A stretch of DNA of 64,000 nt from contig NZ_SMRT01000003.1 of assembly GCF_004354045.1 (NCBI RefSeq), forward strand, positions 450,727-514,726, written 5' to 3'. The notes below the pieces were generated by a model. That model was not told the DNA's origin and did no database searches. It saw only the letters and a program-made list of their open reading frames with translations. Below are positions 33,968 through 41,879 of this stretch, one piece after another; position 1 is the first letter of the stretch; each line of letters starts with the position of its first letter. The translations under genes and the position numbers were made by a program. This DNA comes from Paenibacillus piri (lineage in GTDB: Bacteria > Bacillota > Bacilli > Paenibacillales > NBRC-103111).

Positions 33968-33991
33968 TTATACACAATTCGCTGTGGATAA
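33968..33991. promoter_or_regulatory. DnaA boxes 3 and 4 upstream of sda
   Basis: TTATACACA at 33968-33976 and TGTGGATAA (reverse of the perfect box TTATCCACA) at 33983-33991 face each other 6 nt apart, just upstream of the sda promoter. In Bacillus subtilis sda transcription depends on DnaA, so the position makes sense. Confidence 0.75.
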
Positions 33992-33992
33992 T

Positions 33993-34028
33993 AGAACGCT
34001 TGTTCTAAAGATACGCACATGTTAATAT
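33993..34028 (+). promoter_or_regulatory. sda promoter with LexA box
   Basis: -35 TTGTTC (34000-34005), 17-nt spacer, -10 TAATAT (34023-34028). AGAACGCTTGTTCT at 33993-34006 contains a perfect GAAC-N4-GTTC, the LexA/DinR core, lying over the -35. SOS-type repression of sda is thus predicted. Confidence 0.75.
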
Positions 34029-34059
34029 AGCTTTACATTAAAGAAGTTAGGTGATTTTA

Positions 34060-34212
34060 ATGAGGTTAATGAGCGATGAGGTCTTGATCGAATCTTATTT
34101 CAAGGCGCAGGAACTGAAGCTGGAGGCCGAGTTTATCAAGCTGCTGCTCGATGAAATCAAACGCCGCAAACTAAATTTGGAATATTACCGAAACAATGCG
34201 CAGGTCAGCTGA
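34060..34212 (+). CDS. sda: Sda sporulation checkpoint inhibitor of histidine kinase KinA
   Basis: 50 residues, too short for most ORF cutoffs. [19 protein letters not shown] then [15 protein letters not shown] aligns residue for residue with Bacillus subtilis Sda ([12 protein letters not shown], then E-I-K-R-R). Sda folds as a helical hairpin that binds the dimerisation domain of sporulation kinases and blocks sporulation when replication or DNA integrity is disturbed. TTAGGTGAT lies 5 nt upstream of ATG 34060. The control region with DnaA boxes and a LexA box matches the known logic. The last codons lie within the terminator hairpin. Confidence 0.93.
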   Translation: MRLMSDEVLIESYFKAQELKLEAEFIKLLLDEIKRRKLNLEYYRNNAQVS

Positions 34213-34226
34213 CCTGCCTTATTTTT
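34200..34226 (+). terminator. intrinsic terminator overlapping the sda stop codon
   Basis: GCAGGTCAG/CTGACCTGC is an 18-nt perfect palindrome including the TGA stop, followed by CTTATTTTTT. Confidence 0.85.
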
Positions 34227-34278
34227 TACATTTAAATCGCGGTCGCTCATCTTGGAAAGGCATCGATAGAGGTCCGAG
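34227..34278. repeat. fragment of the B-type repeat loop
   Basis: AAATCGCGGTCGCTCATCTT then GGAAAGGCATCGATAGAGGT matches the B unit loop at 25440-25478 almost exactly. Left arm of the stem is missing; it follows directly on the sda terminator. Confidence 0.7.
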
Positions 34279-34383
34279 GCATCCATATGCCATTCTACAA
34301 AAAAAGGCTCCCTCCCGGCGTCTGCCGGAACGGAATGCCCTTCTGCTTGTCCAGAAAATAATTTGGGAGACATTGTGCTTGTC

Positions 34384-35370
34384 TTACATTTTCATGTTGC
34401 TGCTGTGTCCCGGAGATAGTTTGGCCGTTGGATCGATATATACCTTCGCATTGTTGATCGCGGTAGGCGCTTCACCGAAACCGACGGCAATCAGCTTCAG
34501 CTTGCCCGGATACGTCGTAATGTCCCCTGCGGCAAAAATGCCCGGAATACTTGTTTCCATACGGGAATCGACGATAATCGAACCGTTGTCGATCTCAAAG
34601 CCCCATTCCGCAATCGGACCGAGCGAGGAAATAAATCCGAAGTTGACGATGACCGCATCGACGTCAAGGTCGACCGTTTCGCCCGATTTAATATCGGTCA
34701 GCGTAGCTTTAGTAATCGTATCGTCGCCGTGGAGCGCCGTAATTTCTTTTGGCGTCAGCACCTGTACTTTGGAATTCATCAGATTTTCGACGCTATGCTC
34801 ATGGGCACGGAATTTGTCTCTGCGATGAATCAGCGTAACCTGCTCGGCAATCGGCTCCAGCATTAAAGCCCAGTCGACCGCAGAATCGCCGCCGCCGCTG
34901 ATCAGCACTTTTTGACCGGCAAATTGATTCAAGTCGCTTACAAAATAATAAAGATTTTTTTTCTCGTATTTCGCCGCTTCCGCAAGCTCCAGCTTTCTGG
35001 GCTCGAATGCGCCTACGCCGCCGGTAATAATAACCGCCTTCGATTGGTGAACGCCTTTATCCGTCACGACCTCAAACAACCGTTCGCTCTTTTTGATTAC
35101 CTGAAGCACCTTTTCCTCCAACCGAATGTCGATCGGGAAATGCTTCATCTGCTGATCCAGATTGTTTACGAGCTCCTGCGCCGTCACTTTCGGGAAGCCG
35201 GCCACATCGTAAATATACTTTTCCGGATACAACGCTGCCAATTGTCCGCCCAGCTGAGGCATGCTCTCAATAATCTTTACGCTTGCCTGGCGCATCCCGC
35301 CGTAAAACGAGGCAAACATACCGGCCGGACCGCCGCCTACAATAATAATATCCACTAATTCGTTCTGCAT
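34384..35370 (-). CDS. yumC: ferredoxin/flavodoxin-NADP(+) reductase, thioredoxin-reductase-like (YumC type)
   Basis: 328 residues from ATG 35370 ([20 protein letters not shown]), behind GGAGGTG at about 11 nt. FAD site [13 protein letters not shown] site [17 protein letters not shown] and the C-terminal FAD motif [20 protein letters not shown] fit the YumC/IruO group, which lacks the CxxC disulfide of true thioredoxin reductases, and I see no CxxC here. It feeds electrons from NADPH to ferredoxin or flavodoxin, and in some species to heme-degrading enzymes. A possible iron box lies upstream. Confidence 0.9.
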   Translation of the reverse strand: MQNELVDIIIVGGGPAGMFASFYGGMRQASVKIIESMPQLGGQLAALYPEKYIYDVAGFPKVTAQELVNNLDQQMKHFPIDIRLEEKVLQVIKKSERLFEVVTDKGVHQSKAVIITGGVGAFEPRKLELAEAAKYEKKNLYYFVSDLNQFAGQKVLISGGGDSAVDWALMLEPIAEQVTLIHRRDKFRAHEHSVENLMNSKVQVLTPKEITALHGDDTITKATLTDIKSGETVDLDVDAVIVNFGFISSLGPIAEWGFEIDNGSIIVDSRMETSIPGIFAAGDITTYPGKLKLIAVGFGEAPTAINNAKVYIDPTAKLSPGHSSNMKM

Positions 35371-35407
35371 GTCTTTAAAAGCACCTCCGAAGCTTAATAA
35401 CAATCGA

Positions 35408-35436
35408 ATTATATTATAAACATGGACATTTGAAAA
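35408..35436 (-). promoter_or_regulatory. promoter of the yumC-like gene
   Basis: On the minus strand -35 TTTTCA (35436-35431), 17-nt spacer, -10 TATAAT (35413-35408), about 38 nt before the start codon. Confidence 0.6.
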
Positions 35437-35441
35437 GAAAA

Positions 35442-35456
35442 TAATAACCATTTTCA
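35442..35456 (-). promoter_or_regulatory. possible Fur-like iron box
   Basis: On the minus strand TGAAAATGGTTATTA matches 11 of 14 defined positions of the 7-1-7 motif TGATAATNATTATCA. It lies just upstream of the -35, an unusual place for a repressor site. Confidence 0.35.
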
Positions 35457-35791
35457 TTTTCATTCGGGGTCGAGAGCCGGTCGAAGCTGTTCCTTTATGG
35501 GAATAATAGTATTTGGCAGTAATCAGGGAGATATGCTTATGAGGTCCGGTATTTTCCGGCTATTTTAAACAAAATAATGCTTGCTATTTGTCAAGTTCCA
35601 TTATATTATGTCTTGAGGAACTGCTTAAAAATCTGATGATTAGACATGCACCTTGACGCTAATATGCAGTGCGATCTAACAATGATTACAAATATTCCGA
35701 CGTAGTATGTGTAATTTTTCACAAACATTTTTGTGACTTTTTATTAAATGATAAAATACAGAAAAATAACGGGATGGAAGGGATTAAAACC
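35457..35791. other. divergent intergenic stretch between two flavoenzyme genes
   Basis: About 335 nt without a convincing gene. TTGACG at 35653-35658 with TAACAA about 18 nt on is a weak promoter candidate for the right-hand gene. The frame of that gene is open upstream to 35669, but its start has a better site at 35792. Confidence 0.35.
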
Positions 35792-36982
35792 ATGAGTCGA
35801 ATACCAAGAATAGTCATTTTGGGAGCAGGTTATGGTGGCATCGTAACGGCTATTCGTTTGCAAAAGGAATTGAACTACAACGAAGCCGATGTAACGCTGG
35901 TCAACAAGCATGATTATCATTATATTACAACGCATTTGCACATGCCTGCAGCCGGCACGGACAATCCGGAAAACGCCCGGGTGAATATCCTGAAGCTGAT
36001 TGACGAATTCAAAATCGACTTTGTTAAATCAACGGTTATTCAAATTCGTCCGCAGGAGAAAAAAGTTATTTTGGAGGAAGGCACGCTGTCTTACGATTAT
36101 TTGGTCGTAGGCTTGGGCGGCGAGCCTGAAACATTCGGCATTCCGGGATTGAAGGAGCATGCGCTGAGCATCCGCAGCATTAACAGCGTCCGCTTTATCC
36201 GCGAGCATATCGAATACCAGTTCGCAAGATATAAGCGCGAGCCGAACCGGACCGACTATTTGACGTTTATCGTCGGCGGAGCCGGCTTTACAGGCATCGA
36301 GTTCGTTGGCGAATTGGCTGACCGCATTCCGCAGCTGTGCAAGGAATTCGACGTCGACCCGTCGCTCGTTAAAATTTATAATATCGAAGCGGCCCCAACC
36401 GCTTTGCCGGGCTTTGACCCCGAGCTGGTCGAATATGCAATGAATGTGCTGCAAAATAAAGGCGTTACCTTTAAAATTGCAACGGCCATCAAAGAATGTA
36501 CGCCGGAAGGTGTATCGCTCGCGACAGGCGAAGAAATCAAGGCGGCCACTGTCGTTTGGACAGGCGGTGTTCGCGGCAATCATATGCTGGACGAGGCCGG
36601 TTTCGAAACGATGCGCGGCCGTATCAAAGTCGACGAGAAGCTTCGCGCGCCAGGGCATGACAATATTTACGTGCTCGGCGACTGCTCGATTGTAATGAAC
36701 CCGGAAGGCCGTCCGTATCCGCCGACCGCACAAATTTCGATGCAGCAGGCTGAAGTATGCGCGCATAATCTCGTTGCCTCGATTCGCGGCGAGCAGCTGA
36801 AAAACTTCGTCTACCAAAGCAAAGGCACCGTAGCGTCCCTGGGCCGCGGCGAAGCTATCGGCATCGTAGGTTCCCGTAAAATCAAAGGCGGCTGGGCAGC
36901 CGTCATGAAGAAAGTCATCGATGTACGCTACCTGTATATTATTGGCGGCATTCCGCTCGTGCTGAAGAAAGGCCGATTCTAA
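35792..36982 (+). CDS. type II NADH dehydrogenase-like flavoprotein (YumB type)
   Basis: 396 residues from ATG 35792 with GGAAGGGA about 9 nt upstream. FAD-binding VILGAGYGGIVTAIRLQ, NAD-binding FIVGGAGFTGIEFVGELAD and the third motif YVLGDCSIVMNPEGRPYPPTA are typical of NDH-2 (Ndh/YumB). The C-terminal stretch after GAVSLGRGEAIG-like (ASLGRGEAIGIVGSRKIKGG) and the amphipathic end LYIIGGIPLVLKK should attach it to the inner membrane face, where it passes electrons from NADH to menaquinone without pumping protons. The next small gene begins 1 nt after its stop. Confidence 0.92.
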   Translation: MSRIPRIVILGAGYGGIVTAIRLQKELNYNEADVTLVNKHDYHYITTHLHMPAAGTDNPENARVNILKLIDEFKIDFVKSTVIQIRPQEKKVILEEGTLSYDYLVVGLGGEPETFGIPGLKEHALSIRSINSVRFIREHIEYQFARYKREPNRTDYLTFIVGGAGFTGIEFVGELADRIPQLCKEFDVDPSLVKIYNIEAAPTALPGFDPELVEYAMNVLQNKGVTFKIATAIKECTPEGVSLATGEEIKAATVVWTGGVRGNHMLDEAGFETMRGRIKVDEKLRAPGHDNIYVLGDCSIVMNPEGRPYPPTAQISMQQAEVCAHNLVASIRGEQLKNFVYQSKGTVASLGRGEAIGIVGSRKIKGGWAAVMKKVIDVRYLYIIGGIPLVLKKGRF

Positions 36983-36983
36983 T

Positions 36984-37259
36984 ATGCGGCATTGCAGCGT
37001 TCAGGTACGCGGATTGTTGACGCGGGATGAGCTCGACCGGTACAATGCCCTTATGGACGTAGGCCATTTTTTGGAAGCTCAGACCCGCTATGATCTGGTC
37101 TATACGGTGCAAAAAGAAATCGACATCCTTATCCTGCCCGCGATCGAGCGGTTGAAGGAAAAGTCGCGTCAGCGCGACCGCGATACGGAAGCGTATCTTG
37201 CCGCCAAACGCGAGGCGAGCCGTGACGAACGGTTTGAAGACGAGGATGAGGACGAGTGA
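36984..37259 (+). CDS. hypothetical charged protein
   Basis: 91 residues, no signal or membrane segment, mainly helical, with a strongly charged C-terminus (EKSRQRDRDTEAYLAAKREA, then ending in an Asp/Glu run). I do not recognise it. It starts one base after the stop of the NADH dehydrogenase gene, with AAAGG inside that gene as ribosome site, so the two are translated together. Its stop codon lies in the three-hairpin repeat, suggesting the element truncated or newly ended the frame. Confidence 0.7.
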   Translation: MRHCSVQVRGLLTRDELDRYNALMDVGHFLEAQTRYDLVYTVQKEIDILILPAIERLKEKSRQRDRDTEAYLAAKREASRDERFEDEDEDE

Positions 37260-37370
37260 ACTCGTTCAGCTTTGCTGAACATCGGGGAATCGGATGGGGA
37301 CTCTACCCCAGCTGATTCAAGGCCCACCTTAGAGGTGGGGGTCTTCCCGATAAAGTCGTAATCGGATAAA
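37254..37370. repeat. three-hairpin dispersed element, copy 2 (inverted)
   Basis: Reverse complement of the copy at 28301-28417. On the plus strand: GTTCAGC/GCTGAAC, then AATCGGATGGGG/CCCCAGCTGATT, then CCCACCTTAGAGGTGGG and TAAAGTCGTAATCGGAT. The changes relative to copy 1 mostly keep hairpin pairing in the CCCACCT hairpin, which is more regular here. Confidence 0.85.
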
Positions 37371-37416
37371 AAAACGACCCCTGCGTGGAGCCTGTGATCA
37401 GGCCGCGCAGGGGTCA
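37367..37416 (-). terminator. intrinsic terminator after hemQ
   Basis: Read on the minus strand, GACCCCTGCG and CGCAGGGGTC pair around about 20 nt and are followed by seven T. It sits 13 nt beyond the hemQ stop. Confidence 0.92.
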
Positions 37417-37428
37417 TTTGTCGTAAGG

Positions 37429-38175
37429 CTACAGCCTTAGCATGGCAGTCATTTTGTCCTGATTCAGCAGGTTGCCGACATAAAATTCGCCGAATTCGCC
37501 GAAGCGGGCGCTCGTTTCATCGAAGCGCATTTCATGCACGATCTTTTTGAATTGCAGAGCATCATCCGCGAACAGGGTAACGCCCCATTCCCAATCGTCC
37601 AGTCCGATCGAGCCGGCGATGATCTGCTTGATTTTGCCGGCATAGCTGCGTCCGATCATACCGTGGTTGCGCATAAAGCTGCGGCGCTCGTCGGCGGACA
37701 GCATGTACCAGTTGTCGTTGCCCTCGCGGCGCTTGTTCATCGGGTAGAAGCATACATGCTTCGATTTCGGCAATATCGGCTTCAAGCGGGCGATAATGTC
37801 GGGGTCCTGCATCGGGTCCGTGCCTGGCTTGGCCATATAGCTGCCGAGCTCGACAATGGATACATACGAATACGTCGGGATCGTCACCTGAGCGAACAAC
37901 GTCTTGTTAAAAGCCGTTTCCAGCTCGTTCAGCTCTTCCAGCGTTTCCCGCAAATGCATAAACATAAAGTCGGCCTTTTGTCCGACGATGCTGTAGAACG
38001 CGGTGCTTCCCTGCTTCTGATCCTCGGTGCGCTGGTATTCGGCCAGCAAGCCGTACAGCTCGTCCTCGGCGCGCTTGCGCTCCTGCTGGGTCAAGCTTTT
38101 CCAGGCGGTCCAGTCGATGGCGCGGAAATCGTTCAGCGCATACCAGCCTTCCAACGTTTGAATTGCTTCGCTCAT
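37429..38175 (-). CDS. hemQ: coproheme decarboxylase HemQ (chlorite dismutase family)
   Basis: 248 residues from ATG 38175 ([20 protein letters not shown]); another ATG at 38178 precedes it, both behind GAAGGAG. The [12 protein letters not shown] start, [33 protein letters not shown] and the region [18 protein letters not shown] with the heme-ligand histidine are HemQ features of Bacillales. It converts coproheme III to protoheme, the last step of the coproporphyrin-dependent heme pathway. It supports the local heme theme (CtaA, oxidase-like protein). Confidence 0.93.
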   Translation of the reverse strand: MSEAIQTLEGWYALNDFRAIDWTAWKSLTQQERKRAEDELYGLLAEYQRTEDQKQGSTAFYSIVGQKADFMFMHLRETLEELNELETAFNKTLFAQVTIPTYSYVSIVELGSYMAKPGTDPMQDPDIIARLKPILPKSKHVCFYPMNKRREGNDNWYMLSADERRSFMRNHGMIGRSYAGKIKQIIAGSIGLDDWEWGVTLFADDALQFKKIVHEMRFDETSARFGEFGEFYVGNLLNQDKMTAMLRL

Positions 38176-38427
38176 CATGAACACTCCTTCTATAGATCCG
38201 GTAATGAATTTCAACATCATGGCAATCTTGGGTCATTTTCACTTGTTTCATTGTAACGAAATCATACTGAAAGGGCAAATAACGGGGCGCCGAAACGGGT
38301 AAAAAACGATGTTTTTACGGCCCGGAAGTTCATGAACCGTTCACTTTACCCGAAGCGTAATTTTATATAAAATAAACATAAGTGTAGCTGAAGTTTGATT
38401 AGCCTGTGTAAAAAGGAGTTGGCGGTT

Positions 38428-38712
38428 TTGCTGCAGTTGATCATCGTTACCGTGCTGTTGTTTGTATTGTTTTTCGGGCTCGGTTTTATATTGAACATGC
38501 TGATGAAAACGACATGGTTCCCGATATACGGATACATTGTGCTTGTCGTAAGCCTGGTTGTGTATTGGGGTTGGGGGACAGGATCGCTGGCCTCGAACTT
38601 GTCGGAGTACGGAATCGCGGATTATGTTCCGGCTGTCGGCGGACTGATCGGCGCCGTGCTGAGCGGGTCTGCGATCAAGACGCTGCGGACCAAAGGCTAC
38701 AAAATGTTCTAA
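38428..38712 (+). CDS. YuiB-like membrane protein
   Basis: 94 residues from TTG 38428, 10 nt after AAAAGGAG; the frame extends to 38395. Three hydrophobic segments with FVLFFGLGFILNMLMKTTWFP near the start and the end GGLIGAVLSGSAIKTLRTKGYKMF, as in YuiB of Bacillus, a membrane protein of unknown function often found beside yumB-type NADH dehydrogenase genes, which is also the case here. Confidence 0.7.
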   Translation: MLQLIIVTVLLFVLFFGLGFILNMLMKTTWFPIYGYIVLVVSLVVYWGWGTGSLASNLSEYGIADYVPAVGGLIGAVLSGSAIKTLRTKGYKMF

Positions 38713-38760
38713 GTGCTGGTTGTCCGTTACCGGCAATATCGCATGAAAGGAAGTTTGGAA

Positions 38761-38961
38761 ATGATGAACGGACAGCTCCGCAAGGATGTCGTACCGGGCA
38801 TTCAGGTTCGGATTGTGCAGAAGCAGGATCAGCGGACCGGAAAGCTGACGATCGGAACGGTAAAAGATATTTTGACGAATTCGCCGAGCCACCCGCACGG
38901 AATCAAGGTTCGCCTGACTGACGGTACGGTCGGCCGGGTGAAAGAAATTATATCCGGGTAA
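38761..38961 (+). CDS. ywbE: YwbE family protein
   Basis: 66 residues from ATG 38761 (or 38764), 7 nt after GAAAGGAAG. LRKDVVPGIQVRIVQKQDQR then LTIGTVKDILTNSPSHPHGI and VRLTDGTVGRVKEI are the YwbE family pattern, a small beta-rich (SH3/KOW-like) cytoplasmic protein of unknown function. A hairpin with a T-run follows. Confidence 0.88.
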   Translation: MMNGQLRKDVVPGIQVRIVQKQDQRTGKLTIGTVKDILTNSPSHPHGIKVRLTDGTVGRVKEIISG

Positions 38962-39010
38962 GCGGCGGAGGGAGCATCGGTTGGATCCTCCAACGGATTC
39001 GGAACAAAAG

Positions 39011-39052
39011 GTCATGGCAGCTCGCGTATAGAGGGAGGCCATGATTTTTTTA
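39011..39052 (+). terminator. intrinsic terminator after ywbE
   Basis: GTCATGGC...GGCCATGA pair around a large loop and are followed by eight T. The repeat unit A starts immediately behind. Confidence 0.7.
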
Positions 39053-39207
39053 TAATATCAGAATTTATATGTTTTCAGCGGAGCTGAACAATTCTGATAT
39101 TGCAAGAAAAGCTACATCTAAAACACGAATGTATCTTCATCGAAAGGGCTTCGGTCAGAAGCTTTTCTTAATGATGAAAGTATAAGTTTTCAACGGAGCC
39201 GGTATCT
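39052..39207. repeat. modular intergenic repeat, A-type, second locus
   Basis: From TTTTCAGCGGAGCTGAACAA to AGAAGCTTTTCTTA this copies 25274-25371 with about three changes, including CGTCGG to CATCGA in the loop; the stem AAGAAAAGCT/AGCTTTTCTT is unchanged. A second left arm (GAAAGTATAAGTTTTCAACG) follows but lacks the remainder. It stands between the ywbE terminator and dnaB. Confidence 0.85.
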
Positions 39208-39265
39208 CTTTTCAATTGTTTTCATCCCCCGGTTTGTCGGAATATGTGGTAATATGGAGGTTAAG

Positions 39266-39304
39266 ATGCTGGACGATGGATGGGATTTGAGCTTATGCGG
39301 ATAA
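39266..39304 (+). CDS. possible 12-codon leader ORF coupled to dnaB
   Basis: GGAGG at 39256 is 5 nt before an ATG that opens a 12-codon frame (MLDDGWDLSLCG) ending in TAA at 39302-39304, in a different frame from dnaB and overlapping its likely start at 39295 by 10 nt. The best ribosome site of the locus thus belongs to this mini-ORF, which suggests translational coupling. It could also be accidental. Confidence 0.35.
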   Translation: MLDDGWDLSLCG

Positions 39305-40800
39305 CCAATATGTTGCATTTTTCGGAGTATCACCGTTTTTATGTGTCGCGCGATTTTTCGTTAAGCAGCCTGGATTTGAAAATGCTGTCGACGATTTATC
39401 AGCCGATGATCGGCGCTTATGCGGTCAGTCTGTATCATACGTTGTTTTTGCAGGTGCCGACAGACAAGGTGGGTTGCTCGCCGATGGAGCAGCAGCGCAA
39501 GCTGTTTTTGGCGTTGGAGCTGGAAAGCGGAGAGCGCGGGCGCAAATATTTTATCGAGCAGACGTCAAAGCTCGAGGCGGTCGGCCTGCTGCGGACGGTG
39601 CGCAGGTTTTCCGCGGAATCGGACGATTACGTGTATGAGTACACGCTTTTTGCGCCGCTTGCGCCTCACGAGTTTTTCAAAAACCAGCACCTGACGCTCC
39701 TGCTGCGGGACAAGGTTGGCAAGTACATGGTATTCGCGCTGCGCGACGAGCTGGTGCTGCCGGAGCTGGAAGAACTGCGAGAGGCGAACTCGGAAAATTT
39801 GTCGGTCCCGTTCTACGAGCTGTTTCATTTGAACTCGCAGGTGGTCGACCTGGACCTGGAGCTGGCTTTCTTCGAGTCGGCGGCGTCGCAGCCGTCGGAA
39901 TCGCGGCCGGAGCTGACGAGTAAAGGATTTCAGTATGCCGATATTATTATGCATTTCCCTAAACAGTCGGAGAACCGGTCGTTTGTCGAGCGGTTAAAGT
40001 ACGAAACCGAGCAGATGGCGCAAATTAATTTTGTCGCCAAAAAATACGGCTTGTACTTGACAGATATATGCAGATTGCTGGATGAAGACCGGGTATTCGA
40101 TCCGGACGGCAGCTTGAATCTGGAGCTGCTGCAGCATAAAGCGAATGAAACGTTCCGACAGGATAAGAAGCGCGGCGAGGATCGGAGCCGCTTTTTGTCC
40201 AAGGTGGAGCAGCAGCGCGAACAGCCGGGACAAGGCAAGCCGGCCTCCGATGAGAAGACGGTCGAAATGGAATATTACCTTGAGGTGCCGGACATTTTCC
40301 AGGGAGAATGCAACCAGCATCAATACAATTACATTTTGCGCAACGAGCCGTACACTTTTTTGCTGGAAAAAATTTTTTCCAAAGGCACGGTGCCGGACGG
40401 ATTGCTCGATACGCTCGCCAAGGTCGACTTGAATTACCGTCTGAACGAGGAAGTCATCAATGTTCTGATTCATTTTATTTACGTATACAAGCGTTCATGG
40501 GCGAAAAATTCGATCGAAGCAAGCGTGACCGATATGCTGGGCAAACAGGTCGGCACGTTCGAGCAGGCGGTCGAATATATTCGCGACTATGCGAAATTTA
40601 AAGAACGGCAGTCCGGTAAAGGGGCGATGGCGGCGGTCGGAGGCGGCTCCGGACGGGGCGGCCGCGGCAGCGGCAGGCAGCCGCAGAAGCCGGCTCTGCC
40701 GATCGTCGGCGACAATGCCGCCGTGCCGGCGAAGCAGCTTACCGCCGCGGAGCGGGAGGAAATACGCCGTAAGGCAAGACAGCTCGACAGCCGGAAGTAA
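39295..40800 (+). CDS. dnaB: replication initiation/membrane attachment protein DnaB (helicase co-loader)
   Basis: 501 residues from ATG 39295 (MRITNMLHFSEYHRFYVSRD); an in-frame ATG at 39280 is also possible. The N-terminal DnaB_2-like domain (SLDLKMLSTIYQPMIGAYAV) and the C-terminal DnaB/DnaD-type domain around residues 330-430 (LNYRLNEEVINVLIHFIYVY) are typical of Bacillus DnaB, which loads the replicative helicase with DnaD and DnaI. A Gly/Arg-rich low-complexity linker (GGGSGRGGRGSGRQPQKP) near the C-terminus is notable. dnaI follows 24 nt later, as in Bacillus. Confidence 0.92.
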   Translation: MRITNMLHFSEYHRFYVSRDFSLSSLDLKMLSTIYQPMIGAYAVSLYHTLFLQVPTDKVGCSPMEQQRKLFLALELESGERGRKYFIEQTSKLEAVGLLRTVRRFSAESDDYVYEYTLFAPLAPHEFFKNQHLTLLLRDKVGKYMVFALRDELVLPELEELREANSENLSVPFYELFHLNSQVVDLDLELAFFESAASQPSESRPELTSKGFQYADIIMHFPKQSENRSFVERLKYETEQMAQINFVAKKYGLYLTDICRLLDEDRVFDPDGSLNLELLQHKANETFRQDKKRGEDRSRFLSKVEQQREQPGQGKPASDEKTVEMEYYLEVPDIFQGECNQHQYNYILRNEPYTFLLEKIFSKGTVPDGLLDTLAKVDLNYRLNEEVINVLIHFIYVYKRSWAKNSIEASVTDMLGKQVGTFEQAVEYIRDYAKFKERQSGKGAMAAVGGGSGRGGRGSGRQPQKPALPIVGDNAAVPAKQLTAAEREEIRRKARQLDSRK

Positions 40801-40824
40801 CCGTCAAGGAGAGGGGGACGCGCC

Positions 40825-41778
40825 GTGGAATCATTAGGGGACATTTTACGGGGGATGCCGGGAAGGCAGCTGTTGAAGAAGGCTGAGGACAAGCTGCAGG
40901 AAGTGGCGTCCGACCCGTTGATCGTCAAGCTGCGCAGCAAGCATCCGGAGCTGGACCGCGAAGCGATGAAGCTGAATTTGAACAGGCTGCACCAGTACGC
41001 GGTGGAGTATCGGAACTGTTCGAGCTGTCCGGGGCTCGATCGCTGCCCGAACGACATGGAAGGGCACTACACGCTTATTACGGTGGAAGCCGATCAGGAT
41101 CAGCAGGCCCGCGTGTACGACCATAAGGTCGCCTGCAAAAAGTTTCTCGCCCAGCAATCGCAGCAGGCGATCCGCGGCCGCATCCGCAGCTTTTACGTGG
41201 ACGAGCGGGCTTTGTCCGAAGGCTATTCGACGATCGAAATATTGGACAAGGACGCGGACCGCGAGGAGGCGGTCGGCCTTGTGTACGATTATATATTGAA
41301 AACGCGCAGCGACGGGTTGCAGCGGCAGGGGCTGTATTTGGCCGGTACATTCGGGACAGGCAAAACGTTTCTCATGTGCTACATGCTGCACGAGCTGGCG
41401 AAGGATGGCTATACAGGCGCCATTGTATATATGCCGGATTTCGCCGAAGATTTGAAATCGATGTTTAACGACCCGCTCCGGCTGAAGGAGACGGTCGACG
41501 CTTTGAAGGAGACGGATTTGCTCGTCTTTGACGATATCGGCGCGGAAAATTTGAACCCGTGGCTGCGCGATCATGTGATGGGAGCGATACTTAACTACCG
41601 AATGAACCGGAAGCCGACGTTTTTTACGTCTAATCACGATTTGGAGGCGCTGGAGAAGCATTTCAGCTTCACGAGCAAGGATGGCGACGAACAATTCAAG
41701 GGGAGACGCATTATGGACCGGATTCGGCCGTTTGTCGATGTTATTCTCGTGAACGGCTATAACAAGCGCGGCGTCTAG
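40825..41778 (+). CDS. dnaI: primosomal protein DnaI (helicase loader ATPase)
   Basis: 317 residues from a GTG start behind AAGGAGAGGGG. The N-terminal zinc-binding domain has CSSCPGLDRCPN and a later Cys in HKVACKKFL; the C-terminal AAA+ ATPase domain has Walker A GTFGTGKTFL, Walker B LLVFDDIGAENL, sensor 1 TFFTSNHD and the arginine-rich RRIMDRIRPF end. It loads the DNA helicase at origins and restarting forks. A terminator follows. Confidence 0.94.
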   Translation: MESLGDILRGMPGRQLLKKAEDKLQEVASDPLIVKLRSKHPELDREAMKLNLNRLHQYAVEYRNCSSCPGLDRCPNDMEGHYTLITVEADQDQQARVYDHKVACKKFLAQQSQQAIRGRIRSFYVDERALSEGYSTIEILDKDADREEAVGLVYDYILKTRSDGLQRQGLYLAGTFGTGKTFLMCYMLHELAKDGYTGAIVYMPDFAEDLKSMFNDPLRLKETVDALKETDLLVFDDIGAENLNPWLRDHVMGAILNYRMNRKPTFFTSNHDLEALEKHFSFTSKDGDEQFKGRRIMDRIRPFVDVILVNGYNKRGV

Positions 41779-41784
41779 CGTACG

Positions 41785-41837
41785 AAGCCCCGTTTCCGCT
41801 GCATGGCTTGCAAGCGGCGGAAACGGGGCTTTTCTAC
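41785..41837 (+). terminator. intrinsic terminator after dnaI
   Basis: GAAGCCCCGTTTCCGC pairs with GCGGAAACGGGGCTTTTC around about 17 nt. Confidence 0.9.
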
Positions 41838-41879
41838 GGTCGTATTGTATTGTTACATATCCGTGTTTTAGCGGCAGCT

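Larger units (their letters stand above)
33942..34028 (+). repeat. tandem duplication inside the sda control region
   Basis: ACGCTTATTAACAAGATACG..CACAGGTTA at 33942-33970 recurs as ACGCTTGTTCTAAAGATACG..CACATGTTA at 33996-34024 (24 of 29 bases). The right copy holds the LexA box and promoter; the left copy overlaps a DnaA box. Confidence 0.7.

Noticed and set aside
33893..33991. DnaA-box cluster as a replication origin
   Set aside because: No dnaA, dnaN, gyrase or AT-rich unwinding region is next to it; the boxes sit directly before sda, whose known control by DnaA explains them.
39280..39294. Upstream ATG (39280) as dnaB start
   Set aside because: Kept as an alternative only; GGAGG is 19 nt away and fits the mini-ORF instead.
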